A DNA stretch of 64,000 nt from Streptosporangiaceae bacterium (GTDB lineage: Bacteria > Actinomycetota > Actinomycetes > Streptosporangiales > Streptosporangiaceae): assembly GCA_025964695.1 (NCBI GenBank), contig JAOPYK010000004.1, positions 1 to 64,000 of the forward strand. The letters run 5' to 3'. Made by a program: the position numbers and the translations under genes. The notes below the pieces were generated by a model. That model did not search any database. It was not told the DNA's origin and saw nothing but the letters and a program-made list of their open reading frames with translations. Shown here piece after piece: positions 55,586-64,000 of this stretch (positions are counted from its first letter, which is position 1; each line of letters begins with the position of its first letter).

Positions 55586-57200
55586 TCGACCGCAGGCGGG
55601 CCGCTCGCAGACTGATCGACCGCACCACCTCACGGCCCCGCCGGACCTGGTCCGGCGGGGCCGTTCCGTTCCCCGTGTCCGCTGACACCGCCGCGTCCCT
55701 CGCGTCCGGTGCGGCCGCCTCGTTCCCGGCGTCCGGGGGCGCCGCCTCGTTCCCGGGGTCCGCCGGCTCCGGCGGCGCCGTACGGCCACGCGGGCTCAGC
55801 GCCAGCCCGGCGGCGAGGCAGGCGAACGGGACCGCCGGCAGAACGTAGCGGTAGTCGAAGTCCGCGACGGCAAGGGGGAACAGCAGCAGGGCCACCGAGA
55901 TCGACCAGGCCGTCAGCACCGCCCACCGGCGGGTCTTGTCGCCCCGCCGGAGCGCGCCGGCCACGCCGACGAGCCAGAGCAGGCCGAGCACCGGGCCGGG
56001 CAGGAACACCCACGACTGGTAGCCCCGCAGGAATCCGGCCCATGGCTCCACCAGCCGCGAGGGGTTCTGCCGTCCGTACGCCCGGGCGGCTTCGCCGGGC
56101 AACTGGCCCGCGAACCGGCGCGGCGGGAAGCCTTGCGGCCGGCTGGGGAAGTGGTAGAGCGCCTCGGTGGAGGAGTTCGGATACCGCAACCGGTGCGGCC
56201 CGATGGCCATCCCGATCCCCTTGACCACCGAGTGGAGATAGTCGGCGGGCTGGGATTCGATCGCGTGAATCGAGAAGGACCGGAGCAGTCGGTTGTTGTC
56301 CGGGGTGATGGGCCCGCCCGGCAGTTGCCGCGGGGGAACGTCCTTCCGCCAGATGATCGTGCCGGGGGCGGCCCTGCCACGCGTCGGACCGTTCAGGCAC
56401 AGACCGCGCTCCTCCGGCGGAAGGTGGAGTTTGTCGCACCGGGCGAACGAGGAGGTGCGTCCCCACAGGTAGAGGCCATCGGCGCTGGTGAGACCGTAGG
56501 TGCCCTGGTAGGCGTGGAACCACATCGCGTATCCGGCCAACGGGAGTACGCATCCCACGGTGGCCGCGGCGCAGGTCCGCCAGCCCACCCGCCGGATCAT
56601 CAGGCATCCCAGGAAGATCGGCAGCGCCGCGGCGCCCGCCGAGCGCACCAGCACCGCCCAGCCGAGCAGCAGCCCGGCGGTGAGCCCGGCTGCGAGCGCG
56701 GACCGCGCCGGTCGGCGGCCGGTCCAGAGCGTCATCGTCACAGCGGTGACGATGAGGAACGTGAACAGGGTCTCGGCCATCAGCAGCTGCTCGAGCTCGA
56801 TCTGGTACGCGTCGTACAGCACCGGGACGGTCAGCGTCGCGGCACCCCAGCGTGGCAGCCGCGCCCTGCGGAGCAGGGCATAGATCATCACCGCGATGGC
56901 GAGCCCCATCAGATGCTGCACCGCCGCCACCAGGGTCAGGCTGTGAAACGGCTGCAGCAGCTTCAGCAGAAAGGGATAGCCCATCGTCTTGCTCGGCGAG
57001 GGGGCCAGCCGCAGCGTGCGGTTGAGGTAAAGGTAGGAGTCACCGGTGAACCACAGAATCGGCGAGAAGCCGAGCATCGCCAGAAGCCGGAGAACGCCTC
57101 CGCCGGTCAGCAGCAGCACGAACCCGGCGTTGCGCCGGAGGAGGCACCCCAGGCCGTGGACGTGCGCCAGCGGGACTCGGAGATTCGGAAGAGTTCTCAT
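55521..57200 (-). CDS. Polytopic membrane protein, glycosyltransferase (GT-C/GT39)-like
   Basis: 559 aa with about ten hydrophobic helices between residues 25 and 470, an early loop FTGDSYLYLNRTLRLAPSPSKTMGYPFLL holding the acidic residue expected in GT-C enzymes, and a large extracytoplasmic loop with two cysteines (CDKLHLPPEERGLCLNG). Such proteins use polyprenyl-phosphate sugars at the outer face of the membrane. The cytoplasmic tail contains PDAGNEAA-type repeats (15-bp-like, about 55680-55760). Its 3' end runs 65 bp into mmsA on the opposite strand, which is unusual but the frame bias supports it up to the stop. Confidence 0.75.
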   Translation of the reverse strand: MRTLPNLRVPLAHVHGLGCLLRRNAGFVLLLTGGGVLRLLAMLGFSPILWFTGDSYLYLNRTLRLAPSPSKTMGYPFLLKLLQPFHSLTLVAAVQHLMGLAIAVMIYALLRRARLPRWGAATLTVPVLYDAYQIELEQLLMAETLFTFLIVTAVTMTLWTGRRPARSALAAGLTAGLLLGWAVLVRSAGAAALPIFLGCLMIRRVGWRTCAAATVGCVLPLAGYAMWFHAYQGTYGLTSADGLYLWGRTSSFARCDKLHLPPEERGLCLNGPTRGRAAPGTIIWRKDVPPRQLPGGPITPDNNRLLRSFSIHAIESQPADYLHSVVKGIGMAIGPHRLRYPNSSTEALYHFPSRPQGFPPRRFAGQLPGEAARAYGRQNPSRLVEPWAGFLRGYQSWVFLPGPVLGLLWLVGVAGALRRGDKTRRWAVLTAWSISVALLLFPLAVADFDYRYVLPAVPFACLAAGLALSPRGRTAPPEPADPGNEAAPPDAGNEAAAPDARDAAVSADTGNGTAPPDQVRRGREVVRSISLRAARLRSISRSWGSRGSLRHGSDRASAP

Positions 57201-57447
57201 CGGTCCGCCAGGCTAGGGACCCAGGGTGACGGGCGGGTGAACATGGAATGACAGGGTGTGCTGAACCGCTGCTCAAACGGCCTGCCATTTTCTACTGCCG
57301 AGCGGTTTTTCTCGTTAGTTTCCTTCGTTCCGAATCCGACAAATGATAGCTACGAGTCTTGACCCCATCTGTGTCGCGCGACACAATGTATTTGTCTCGA
57401 ATAAAAGGGACAGTATAACGAATACCCTGGTCGCAGGGAGCGGTGCT

Positions 57448-57762
57448 ATGCCTGCTGATGACCGCGTCGCCGAGACGGTCGCACTTCGGAGGCGTTATCC
57501 ACGCTGGACCATTTGGTTCGGTCCCGCTACCGGTCACTGGTTCGCGCTTCCCCCGCGTGACAGGGATATCGGCGGCCTGGTCGAAGTCGCCACCATCCAG
57601 AAACTCATCTCCGTCATCGAGGTGGTCCAGCACGCCCCCCTCCACGACGACTCCCGGCAGGACTTGCGGAATCCCTCGGACCTCCTCCGGCCCGAGGGTG
57701 ACCCCCGACCGCGGACCCGCCGGGTGCCGGTGGACGCGTGGCCAGGCAGCATTTCAAGGTGA
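57448..57762 (+). CDS. Small conserved hypothetical protein
   Basis: 104 aa from ATG 57448. RRRYPRWTIWFGPATGHWFALPP followed by LVEVATIQKLISVI resembles the small proteins frequent in Streptosporangiaceae genomes that have W..WFG..T..W.ALPP motifs. Function is unknown. The C-terminal 35 residues are charged and Arg-Pro rich. It stands alone, with 247 bp before it and 431 bp after it. Confidence 0.65.
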   Translation: MPADDRVAETVALRRRYPRWTIWFGPATGHWFALPPRDRDIGGLVEVATIQKLISVIEVVQHAPLHDDSRQDLRNPSDLLRPEGDPRPRTRRVPVDAWPGSISR

Positions 57763-58193
57763 TCCGCTGTTTCCCCAACCTGGCCACGCCCACCGGTGTC
57801 GCCGCGGTCCCGGACCGAGCAGAAGCCGTGCCCTCTCCCGTAACCTCCGTGAGCGGTGCGGCCCCGTCTGCACCCACTGCTCCTTCCGGGCCCGTGGCGA
57901 CGCTCTTTCCCCCCCGCGTTCCGCCCCACGTCCCCCCGTGTTCCGCCGCATTCCCCGTGTTTTCGCCGTGACGACTCCGTGCTCGAAATGAGACAAATTG
58001 CGATGAAACCTGAATGTCCTTAGAGTCGATTCTGCGGTAATCAGTAGGGACACTTCATCGAAACGGGTGACAGAGCGGCGAACCTCGCTACGCTCGACGC
58101 CTGTGCCCGGGTCGCGGCTCACGTCACCCGGAGGCCCCACTACGCTGCGCCCGAGGGCAACGTTGCTGGAGAACGGACGTATCGGGGAGAGGC
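57763..58193 (+). promoter_or_regulatory. 431-bp gene-free region with candidate promoter for the solute-binding protein
   Basis: TTGCGA (57998-58003), a 17-bp spacer and TAGAGT (58021-58026) form a possible sigma70-type promoter, with a leader of about 160 nt before ATG 58194. The first 200 bp are Pro/Cys-coding-like GC-rich sequence without an acceptable start. Nothing else recognisable is seen. Confidence 0.35.
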
Positions 58194-59381
58194 ATGAGGC
58201 ATCCACACACCGCTCTGCGGACGGCCGTGGCGATGGCGGGGGCTCTCGTGCTGGCGGTCGCGGGGCTCGCCGGCTGCAGCAAAGGCGGCAGGCAGGCGAG
58301 CACGGTGGGGGTCGCGCGGGCGATCGGGCAGGGCGAAGGGGCGCTGACCTTGGTGACCTGGTCCGGCTACACCGAGGGCGGCGCCAGCGACCCCCGGGTG
58401 GACTGGGTGACGCCCTTCGAACAGCGCACCCAGTGCAAGGTCGACATCAGGTACGCCTCCTCCGGGGCCGACATGGTCGCGCAGATGTCCAATCCGAACC
58501 GCCGCTTCGACGGGATCGCCGCGCCGCCCGAGGTCGCCGGGCAGCTCATCGCCGCGAAGCAAGCGGTCCAGATCAACTCCGATCTCGTCGACGGATACAA
58601 GGACCTCCAGCCACGGCTGCGCGGGCTGCTCAAGAAGGGCGGCAAGGTGTACGGCGTACCGTTCGTGTGGGGCTCGAACGTGCTGATGTACGACCCGAAG
58701 GTCGTCCAGCCGGCCCCCACGAGCTGGTCGGCGCTGTTCGACCCGGCCGAGGCGAAGAAGTACGCCGGCCGCCTGGTCGTCCGGGACGGGCCGCTCACGA
58801 TCGCCGACGCTGCGCTGTATCTGAAGTTCCATGACCGCAAGCTCGGCATCTCCGACCCGTACGAGCTGACGCCCAGACAGCTCAGCGCCGCCACCGAGGT
58901 GCTCAGGAAGCAGCACCCCTATGTCAAGTCGTACTGGACCCACCCGTCGGACGCCATCAGCGCGTTCGCCAGTGGTGACGCGGTGCTCGGCGAGGTCTGG
59001 CCGTACCACGTGGACGTGCTCCAGCGCGCCGGGCGCTCCATCGAAGGAGTCACGCCGAAGGAAGGCGTGACCGGGTGGCTCGACTCATGGATGATCGGGG
59101 CCCGCGCGGAGCACCCCAACTGCATGTACCAGTGGCTCAACTGGATGACCTCTCCGGACGTTCAGCAGCAGGTCTCGGAGTGGACCGGAGTCGCGCCGGC
59201 CAATCCGCAGGCATGCTCGCAGTACCGCCTCAACCCGGAGTTCTGCACCACGTACCACGTTAACGATCGCGCCTACCTGGACAGGGTGGTGTTCGCCCAC
59301 ACCCCCACCAAGCAATGTGGACAGCACCTCTGCACGGACTACGCGCAATGGACCCAGGCCTGGAGCGACGCACTGAGTTAG
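58194..59381 (+). CDS. Extracellular solute-binding lipoprotein, polyamine (PotD)-type
   Basis: 395 aa. The signal peptide ends in the lipobox LAGC at about residue 26. The mature domain has the class II/PotD pattern: LVTWSGYTEGG near the start, GADMVAQMSNPNRRFDGIA, YGVPFVWGSNVLMYDP in the hinge, and SDAISAFASGDAVLGEVWPY before the last helices. It has four to five cysteines in the C-terminal part (EHPNCMYQW, QACSQY, EFCTTY, QCGQHLCTDY), suggesting two disulfides. No permease or ATPase follows, so it is an orphan subunit; the PotC-like permease at the start of the window is 57 kb away. GGGGAGAGG precedes ATG. A strong terminator follows. Confidence 0.87.
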   Translation: MRHPHTALRTAVAMAGALVLAVAGLAGCSKGGRQASTVGVARAIGQGEGALTLVTWSGYTEGGASDPRVDWVTPFEQRTQCKVDIRYASSGADMVAQMSNPNRRFDGIAAPPEVAGQLIAAKQAVQINSDLVDGYKDLQPRLRGLLKKGGKVYGVPFVWGSNVLMYDPKVVQPAPTSWSALFDPAEAKKYAGRLVVRDGPLTIADAALYLKFHDRKLGISDPYELTPRQLSAATEVLRKQHPYVKSYWTHPSDAISAFASGDAVLGEVWPYHVDVLQRAGRSIEGVTPKEGVTGWLDSWMIGARAEHPNCMYQWLNWMTSPDVQQQVSEWTGVAPANPQACSQYRLNPEFCTTYHVNDRAYLDRVVFAHTPTKQCGQHLCTDYAQWTQAWSDALS

Positions 59382-59429
59382 AGACCTCCCTGCCGGACGC
59401 GTCCGACCCCCCGGTGGGCGCGTCCACAC

Positions 59430-59473
59430 GGAACGCCCCGGACCATCCCCCCATGGCCCGGGGCGTTCCTTTT
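59430..59473 (+). terminator. Rho-independent terminator after the solute-binding protein
   Basis: GGAACGCCCCGG (59430-59441) pairs perfectly with 59458-59469 and is followed by TTTTCC. This is the clearest intrinsic terminator in the window. Confidence 0.85.
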
Positions 59474-59487
59474 CCTCGGAGGTCCTC

Positions 59488-59555
59488 GCAGATCTCTCAG
59501 AGATGGAGATCTCTCAGAGCCGGAAATCTCTCAGAGCCGGAGATCTCTCAGAGAT
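59488..59555. repeat. 17-bp tandem array
   Basis: Four copies of the type GGAGATCTCTCAGAGCC, each containing the palindrome AGATCTCT/AGAGATCT-like core, followed by degenerate CCCTAGAGAGAGATC units to about 59580. It lies between the terminator and the end of the small zinc-binding ORF. Confidence 0.85.
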
Positions 59556-59571
59556 CCCTAGAGAGAGATCC

Positions 59572-59844
59572 CTAGAGCCGGACTCCCGCCTGCAGCGGCG
59601 GGACCGATGGCCCGGCATCGTTGGTGGGCCTCGTATCGGGCCTCGTGAGGGGCTCCGTAGCGTGCGGGTCCGGCAGGGCGGGTGCGCAATCGGCACACAC
59701 GAACACCCCTGAGCCGGCCGGCAGGCGACCGATACGCACGCTCGGGCGCGGCCACTTCTTGTGGCAGACGATGCAAGCATCGCCGACACGCTGTGCGGCG
59801 CTCAGAGCGCCGGGGTCGAACGTCAACTCGTTCGCACGGCTCAT
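59572..59844 (-). CDS. Small Cys4 (zinc-knuckle-like) hypothetical protein
   Basis: 90 aa from ATG 59844 (ATG 59859 also in frame). Two CxxC pairs (CIVCHKKW and CADCAPAL) separated by 22 residues suggest a zinc ribbon or treble-clef knuckle; the rest is Pro/Arg-rich. Proteins of this look are common orphan genes in Streptosporangiaceae. The 314-bp gap upstream (59845-60158) contains an 8-bp inverted repeat CTTCACCC/GGGTGAAG (59943-59950 and 59977-59984) and a TATAAA on the minus strand (59887-59892) that could be its -10, but no further gene. Confidence 0.6.
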   Translation of the reverse strand: MSRANELTFDPGALSAAQRVGDACIVCHKKWPRPSVRIGRLPAGSGVFVCADCAPALPDPHATEPLTRPDTRPTNDAGPSVPPLQAGVRL

Positions 59845-60158
59845 TCGCTCACCCCCCACGCGACGGAGTCGGCCTCACTTACTTTCTTTATATGCGCGGT
59901 CAGGCGAGCTCTGGGTGATCCCCGGCACAAGCTCTGGCAAATCTTCACCCAAGGTGACCGCCAAAAGATGCGCCAAGGGTGAAGAAGCGTGATCGTGCGA
60001 TCGCTGGTCGTGGTGGGGTCGGCCCACGTCGGGAATCCAGCTTCCGTGGAACCGCAAAGGCATGGCCCGACCGCAATTCCCACAGACAAGACGTCGGGCC
60101 CCCGCGGATCCCCGCTGCGCAAGGGGACGGGCAGCGGGACCCGCCGGGCCCGACGCGA

Positions 60159-61502
60159 TCAGACGGCGGCGAAGACCTCGTCGAGGATCTCCAGCCCCTC
60201 CTCCAGGAGATGCTCCGGGATCACCAGCGGCGGGAGGAAGCGCAGTACGTTGCCGTAGGTGCCGGCGGTCAGGACCAGCAGGCCGGCGGCATGGCAGCGC
60301 CGGGCCACCTCGGCGGTCAGTTCGGGGTTCGGCGCGTCGCCGTCCTTGACCAGCTCGATCGCGATCATCGCGCCGCGGCCACGGACGTCCCCGATCGCGG
60401 GGTGCCGTTCCGCCAGGGACCGCAGCCGGGGGAGCATGATCTCGCCGATCCTGCGCGCCCGCTCGGTGAGCTTCTCCGCTTCGATCTCCTCGATGGCGGC
60501 CAGGGCGGCCTCGCAGGCGAGCGGATTGCCGCCGAAGGTGCCGCCCAGCCCGCCGGGGTGGACCTTGTCCATGATCTCCGCGCGGCCGGTCACGCCGGCC
60601 AGCGGCAGCCCGCCGGCGATCCCCTTCGCGGTCGTGATGAGGTCCGGTACGACGCCCTCGTGCTCACTGGCGAACATGTCGCCGGTGCGCGCGAAGCCGG
60701 TCTGCACCTCGTCGGCAATGAGGAGGATGCCGTTGGCCTTGCAGAACTCGGCGATCGCCGGCAGGAAGCCGGGCGCCGGCACGATGAAACCGCCCTCGCC
60801 GAGGATCGGCTCGACCACCACGGCGGCGACATTCCCGGCGCCGATCTGCGCGGTGATCTGGCTGATGGCCTGCTCGGCGGCCTCCGGGCCGCAGTTGTCC
60901 GGCCCGGTCGGCCAGCGGTACGCATAGGCGAACGGCATCCGGTAGACCTCGGGCGCGTAGGGCCCGAAGCCGTGCTTGTACGGCATGTTCTTCGCTGTCA
61001 GCGTCATGGTGAGCAGGGTCCGCCCGTGGTAGCCGTGGTCGAAGACCACGACGGCCTGCCGTCCGGTGGCGTACCGCGCGATCTTGACCGCGTTCTCGAC
61101 GGCCTCGGCTCCGCTGTTGACCAGGAAGGAGCGCTTGTCGTGGTCGCCGGGGGTGAGCCGGTTGAGGGCCTCGCACACACTCACGTACGACTCGTACGGG
61201 GTGACCATGAAGCAGGTGTGGGTGAACCGCGCGACCTGGTCCTGCACCCGGCGCACCACCCGTGGGTTGGCGTTGCCGACGCTGGTGACGGCGATGCCGG
61301 AGCCGAAGTCGATCAGGGAGTTGCCGTCCACGTCGACGACCACACCGCCGCCCGCGTCGGTGATGTAGACCGGCAGCACGCTGCCGACCCCCTGCGGCAC
61401 CGAGGCTCGGCGGCGCTCCTGCAGTTCCTGGGACAGCGGCCCGGGGATCGCGGTGACGACCCGGCGCTCCTGCGGCAGCTCTCGCTGGTCAGAGACGGTC
61501 AT
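60159..61502 (-). CDS. gabT: 4-aminobutyrate aminotransferase-like class III transaminase
   Basis: 447 aa from ATG 61502. It has class III signatures: SFLVNSGAEAVENAVKIAR, VVFDHGYHGRT, VVVEPILGEGGFI, LIADEVQTGFARTG and the PLP-lysine in TTAKGIAGG. The set, and GYHGRTLLTMTLTAKNMPYK in particular, is typical of GabT (GABA plus 2-oxoglutarate to succinate semialdehyde plus glutamate). It is divergent from a PucR-family regulator and near an aldehyde dehydrogenase that could oxidise the product, so this is a GABA or polyamine end-catabolism module. Confidence 0.9.
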   Translation of the reverse strand: MTVSDQRELPQERRVVTAIPGPLSQELQERRRASVPQGVGSVLPVYITDAGGGVVVDVDGNSLIDFGSGIAVTSVGNANPRVVRRVQDQVARFTHTCFMVTPYESYVSVCEALNRLTPGDHDKRSFLVNSGAEAVENAVKIARYATGRQAVVVFDHGYHGRTLLTMTLTAKNMPYKHGFGPYAPEVYRMPFAYAYRWPTGPDNCGPEAAEQAISQITAQIGAGNVAAVVVEPILGEGGFIVPAPGFLPAIAEFCKANGILLIADEVQTGFARTGDMFASEHEGVVPDLITTAKGIAGGLPLAGVTGRAEIMDKVHPGGLGGTFGGNPLACEAALAAIEEIEAEKLTERARRIGEIMLPRLRSLAERHPAIGDVRGRGAMIAIELVKDGDAPNPELTAEVARRCHAAGLLVLTAGTYGNVLRFLPPLVIPEHLLEEGLEILDEVFAAV

Positions 61503-61589
61503 GGCGTGAACATAACCCCGATGCGGCATACGCTGAATGGTACGGAGTGGCCAGTGCGGCCCCTCCGGCTGGACATGTTGGAGCTCATG

Positions 61590-63005
61590 ATGCCGCCCAC
61601 CCTGGCCGCCGTGGCAGCGCTGCCCCAGCTCGGCCTGCTCGCCCGTGCCCGCGCCGCACCAGACGTACGGGTCCGCTGGGTGGCGGTCAGCGAGCTGGAG
61701 GACCCCACGCCCTTCCTCGAGGGCGGCGAGCTGCTGCTGACCACCGGTATGCGGCTGACCGATCCGGCTGCCCAGTCGGGGGAGTACGTCGCCCGCCTGG
61801 TGGGCCGCGGCGTGGCGGGGCTCGGATTCGGGGCCGGCCTCAGCCACGCGACCGTGCCGGAGGCGCTGGTCGAGGCCGCCATCGACCATGGCCTGCCCCT
61901 GCTGGAAGTGCCCCGCTCGACGCCCTTCATCGCCATCGGCAAGTCCGTTTCGCAGATGTTGGCGGCCGAGCGGTATGAGGATCTCACCCGGGCCTTCCAG
62001 GCCCAGCGCGAGCTGACCCGGGCCGCGCTCCGGGGCCCCGGCGAGCTGGTCGCCCGGCTGGCCCGTGAGCTGGACGGGTGGGCCCTGCTCCTGGACGGTT
62101 CCGGAGCCGTACGCCATGCCGCCCCGGACCACGCCCGGTCGCGGGCCGCCGACCTGCTGCCCGAGCTCGGGAAACTCAGGGGCAGCGCCGCCCTCTCCGG
62201 ACGGGGCGACCACGTGGTGCTGCAGCCACTGGCGCTGGGCGGCCGGCGGCGTGGGTTCCTCGTCGTCGGCACGGTCGAGCGTCTGCCGCCAGTCGCGCAC
62301 ACCATCGTCGCCACCGCCGTCTCCCTCCTGACCTTGCAGATCGAGGAGCCGAGAGCGCGCCGCGAGCTGCGCGCCGCGCTGGCCGGGCTTCTGCTGGGAT
62401 ACGGGCCCGCCCATGGGCTGCCCGAGCCGCCGGTCAGGGTGCTCGCCTGCGCCGGCGAGGACGAGGTGCTCGACGCGCTGGAGGGCGATCCGGCCGGGGA
62501 GCGCTGCCTGGCTTTGACGCGTCCCGGCTTCTGCGCGGTCATCGTCCCGGACCGGCTGACCGACCGGGTCATCGAGCTGGTGAGGGACTGCGGGCCGGTC
62601 GGGGTCAGCGAGACGAGCGGTTTGGACGAGCTCGAACGCGGCCTGAGCCAGGCCGAGCAGGCCCTGTCGGCGGCACAGCGGGCCCGCGGTGCGCGCGAGC
62701 ACCCGGTGCTGTGCCATGCCGACCTGCCCGGCCAGGGGATCCTCGGGCTGCTCGACCCGCGGGCGGCCCAGGGCTTCGCCACCTCGGTGCTGGCACCACT
62801 GCGCGCGCAGGATCCCGCGCTGGTCGATTCGCTCCGCGCCTATCTCCACGCCAACGGCCAGGGTGAGGCCGCTGCCCGGGCGCTCGGCGTGCACCGGCAC
62901 ACGCTGCGCTACCGGATGCGCAAGGTCTCGGAGCTGCTCGGCCGCGATCTCGACGACCCCGGCGTCCGCGCCGAGCTCTGGATCGCTCTCAGCGTGCATG
63001 CCTGA
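61590..63005 (+). CDS. PucR/CdaR-family transcriptional regulator (module 2)
   Basis: 471 aa from ATG 61590 (GGAG six bases upstream; ATGs at 61521, 61575 and 61587 are in frame). The N-terminal PucR domain PPTLAAVAALPQLGL, then VRWVAVSELEDPTPFLEGGELLLTTGM, and the C-terminal helix-turn-helix NGQGEAAARALGVHRHTLRY are clear; the central region is shorter than in the paralogue at 50299-51942. It is divergent from gabT with only ~87 bp between start codons and is followed by the aldehyde dehydrogenase gene, so it probably controls both. Confidence 0.9.
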   Translation: MPPTLAAVAALPQLGLLARARAAPDVRVRWVAVSELEDPTPFLEGGELLLTTGMRLTDPAAQSGEYVARLVGRGVAGLGFGAGLSHATVPEALVEAAIDHGLPLLEVPRSTPFIAIGKSVSQMLAAERYEDLTRAFQAQRELTRAALRGPGELVARLARELDGWALLLDGSGAVRHAAPDHARSRAADLLPELGKLRGSAALSGRGDHVVLQPLALGGRRRGFLVVGTVERLPPVAHTIVATAVSLLTLQIEEPRARRELRAALAGLLLGYGPAHGLPEPPVRVLACAGEDEVLDALEGDPAGERCLALTRPGFCAVIVPDRLTDRVIELVRDCGPVGVSETSGLDELERGLSQAEQALSAAQRARGAREHPVLCHADLPGQGILGLLDPRAAQGFATSVLAPLRAQDPALVDSLRAYLHANGQGEAAARALGVHRHTLRYRMRKVSELLGRDLDDPGVRAELWIALSVHA

Positions 63006-63102
63006 ACCCGGGAGCGAGTGGCCCGTGTGGACAGTGTGAGGTCAAGGATTGGCCGGGGTGTACGGGACTGAGTAGGGGATGCGCGGGGTTAACGTGAGCG
63101 GC

Positions 63103-64000
<898 letters not shown>

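Noticed and set aside
60159-62999. A single leftward frame open for 946 codons
   Set aside because: Only the 60159-61502 part has aminotransferase homology. The rest is antisense to the PucR gene, whose protein domains are intact on the other strand.

Overview
The window is high-GC (codon third positions almost all G or C) with GTG starts, ATGA/GTGA stop-start overlaps, conservon operons, DUF222-HNH and PucR genes. This points to a filamentous actinobacterium. Several small proteins look like those of Streptosporangiaceae, but family level is an inference from memory. No rRNA, tRNA, insertion sequence or CRISPR array was seen.

Layout. 1-3.6 kb: end of a polyamine-type ABC permease, a ThiO-like amine oxidase and a PuuB-like oxidase. 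3.6-11.8 kb: a VOC protein, a DinB protein and a leftward operon linking a Ser/Thr kinase, a CPA2 cation/H+ antiporter, an FHA/zinc-ribbon protein, a membrane protein and an FAD protein, then a PH-domain membrane protein. 11.8-14.6 kb: a minisatellite-rich stretch and a DUF222-HNH protein with a repeat-expanded linker. 14.8-20.6 kb: a complete glycerol/dihydroxyacetone locus (HPr, DhaM, IclR/GylR-type regulator, GlpF, DhaK, DhaL and a dedicated enzyme I), with one composite operator sequence present in both promoter regions in opposite orientation.

21.7-35.5 kb is the most striking part. A small terpenoid gene set (polyprenyl diphosphate synthase; P450; class I terpene synthase; class II cyclase) lies around a 609-bp divergent promoter region. 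Each arm runs into a complete four-gene conservon (cvnABCD), so the locus is a mirror-image divergon: polyprenyl synthase-cvnA1B1C1D1 leftward and P450-TPS-cyclase-cvnA2B2C2D2 rightward. Both terpene cyclases carry non-canonical metal or acid motifs.

35.5-45.3 kb: a leftward signalling operon that extends the mycobacterial PknG-GlnX-GlnH amino-acid-sensing set with FHA, VWA and PP2C proteins carrying zinc ribbons, resembling the TerY-P triad. 45.5-50.1 kb: a membrane-anchored Ag85/esterase-like protein, a WYL protein with a promoter predicting a leaderless mRNA, an SDR and a GH114 protein whose start codons overlap head to head, and a secreted RlpA-like protein behind a long structured leader.

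50.3-64 kb: two parallel amine/amino-acid catabolic modules, each a PucR-family regulator, a class III aminotransferase and an aldehyde dehydrogenase (the second dehydrogenase is cut by the window end). Between them are a glycosyltransferase-like membrane protein, small hypothetical genes and a polyamine-type solute-binding lipoprotein.

A recurrent oddity is a very high density of short tandem arrays (usually 12-18 bp, most often 15 bp). They occur in frame inside many genes and also between genes, each with its own sequence.
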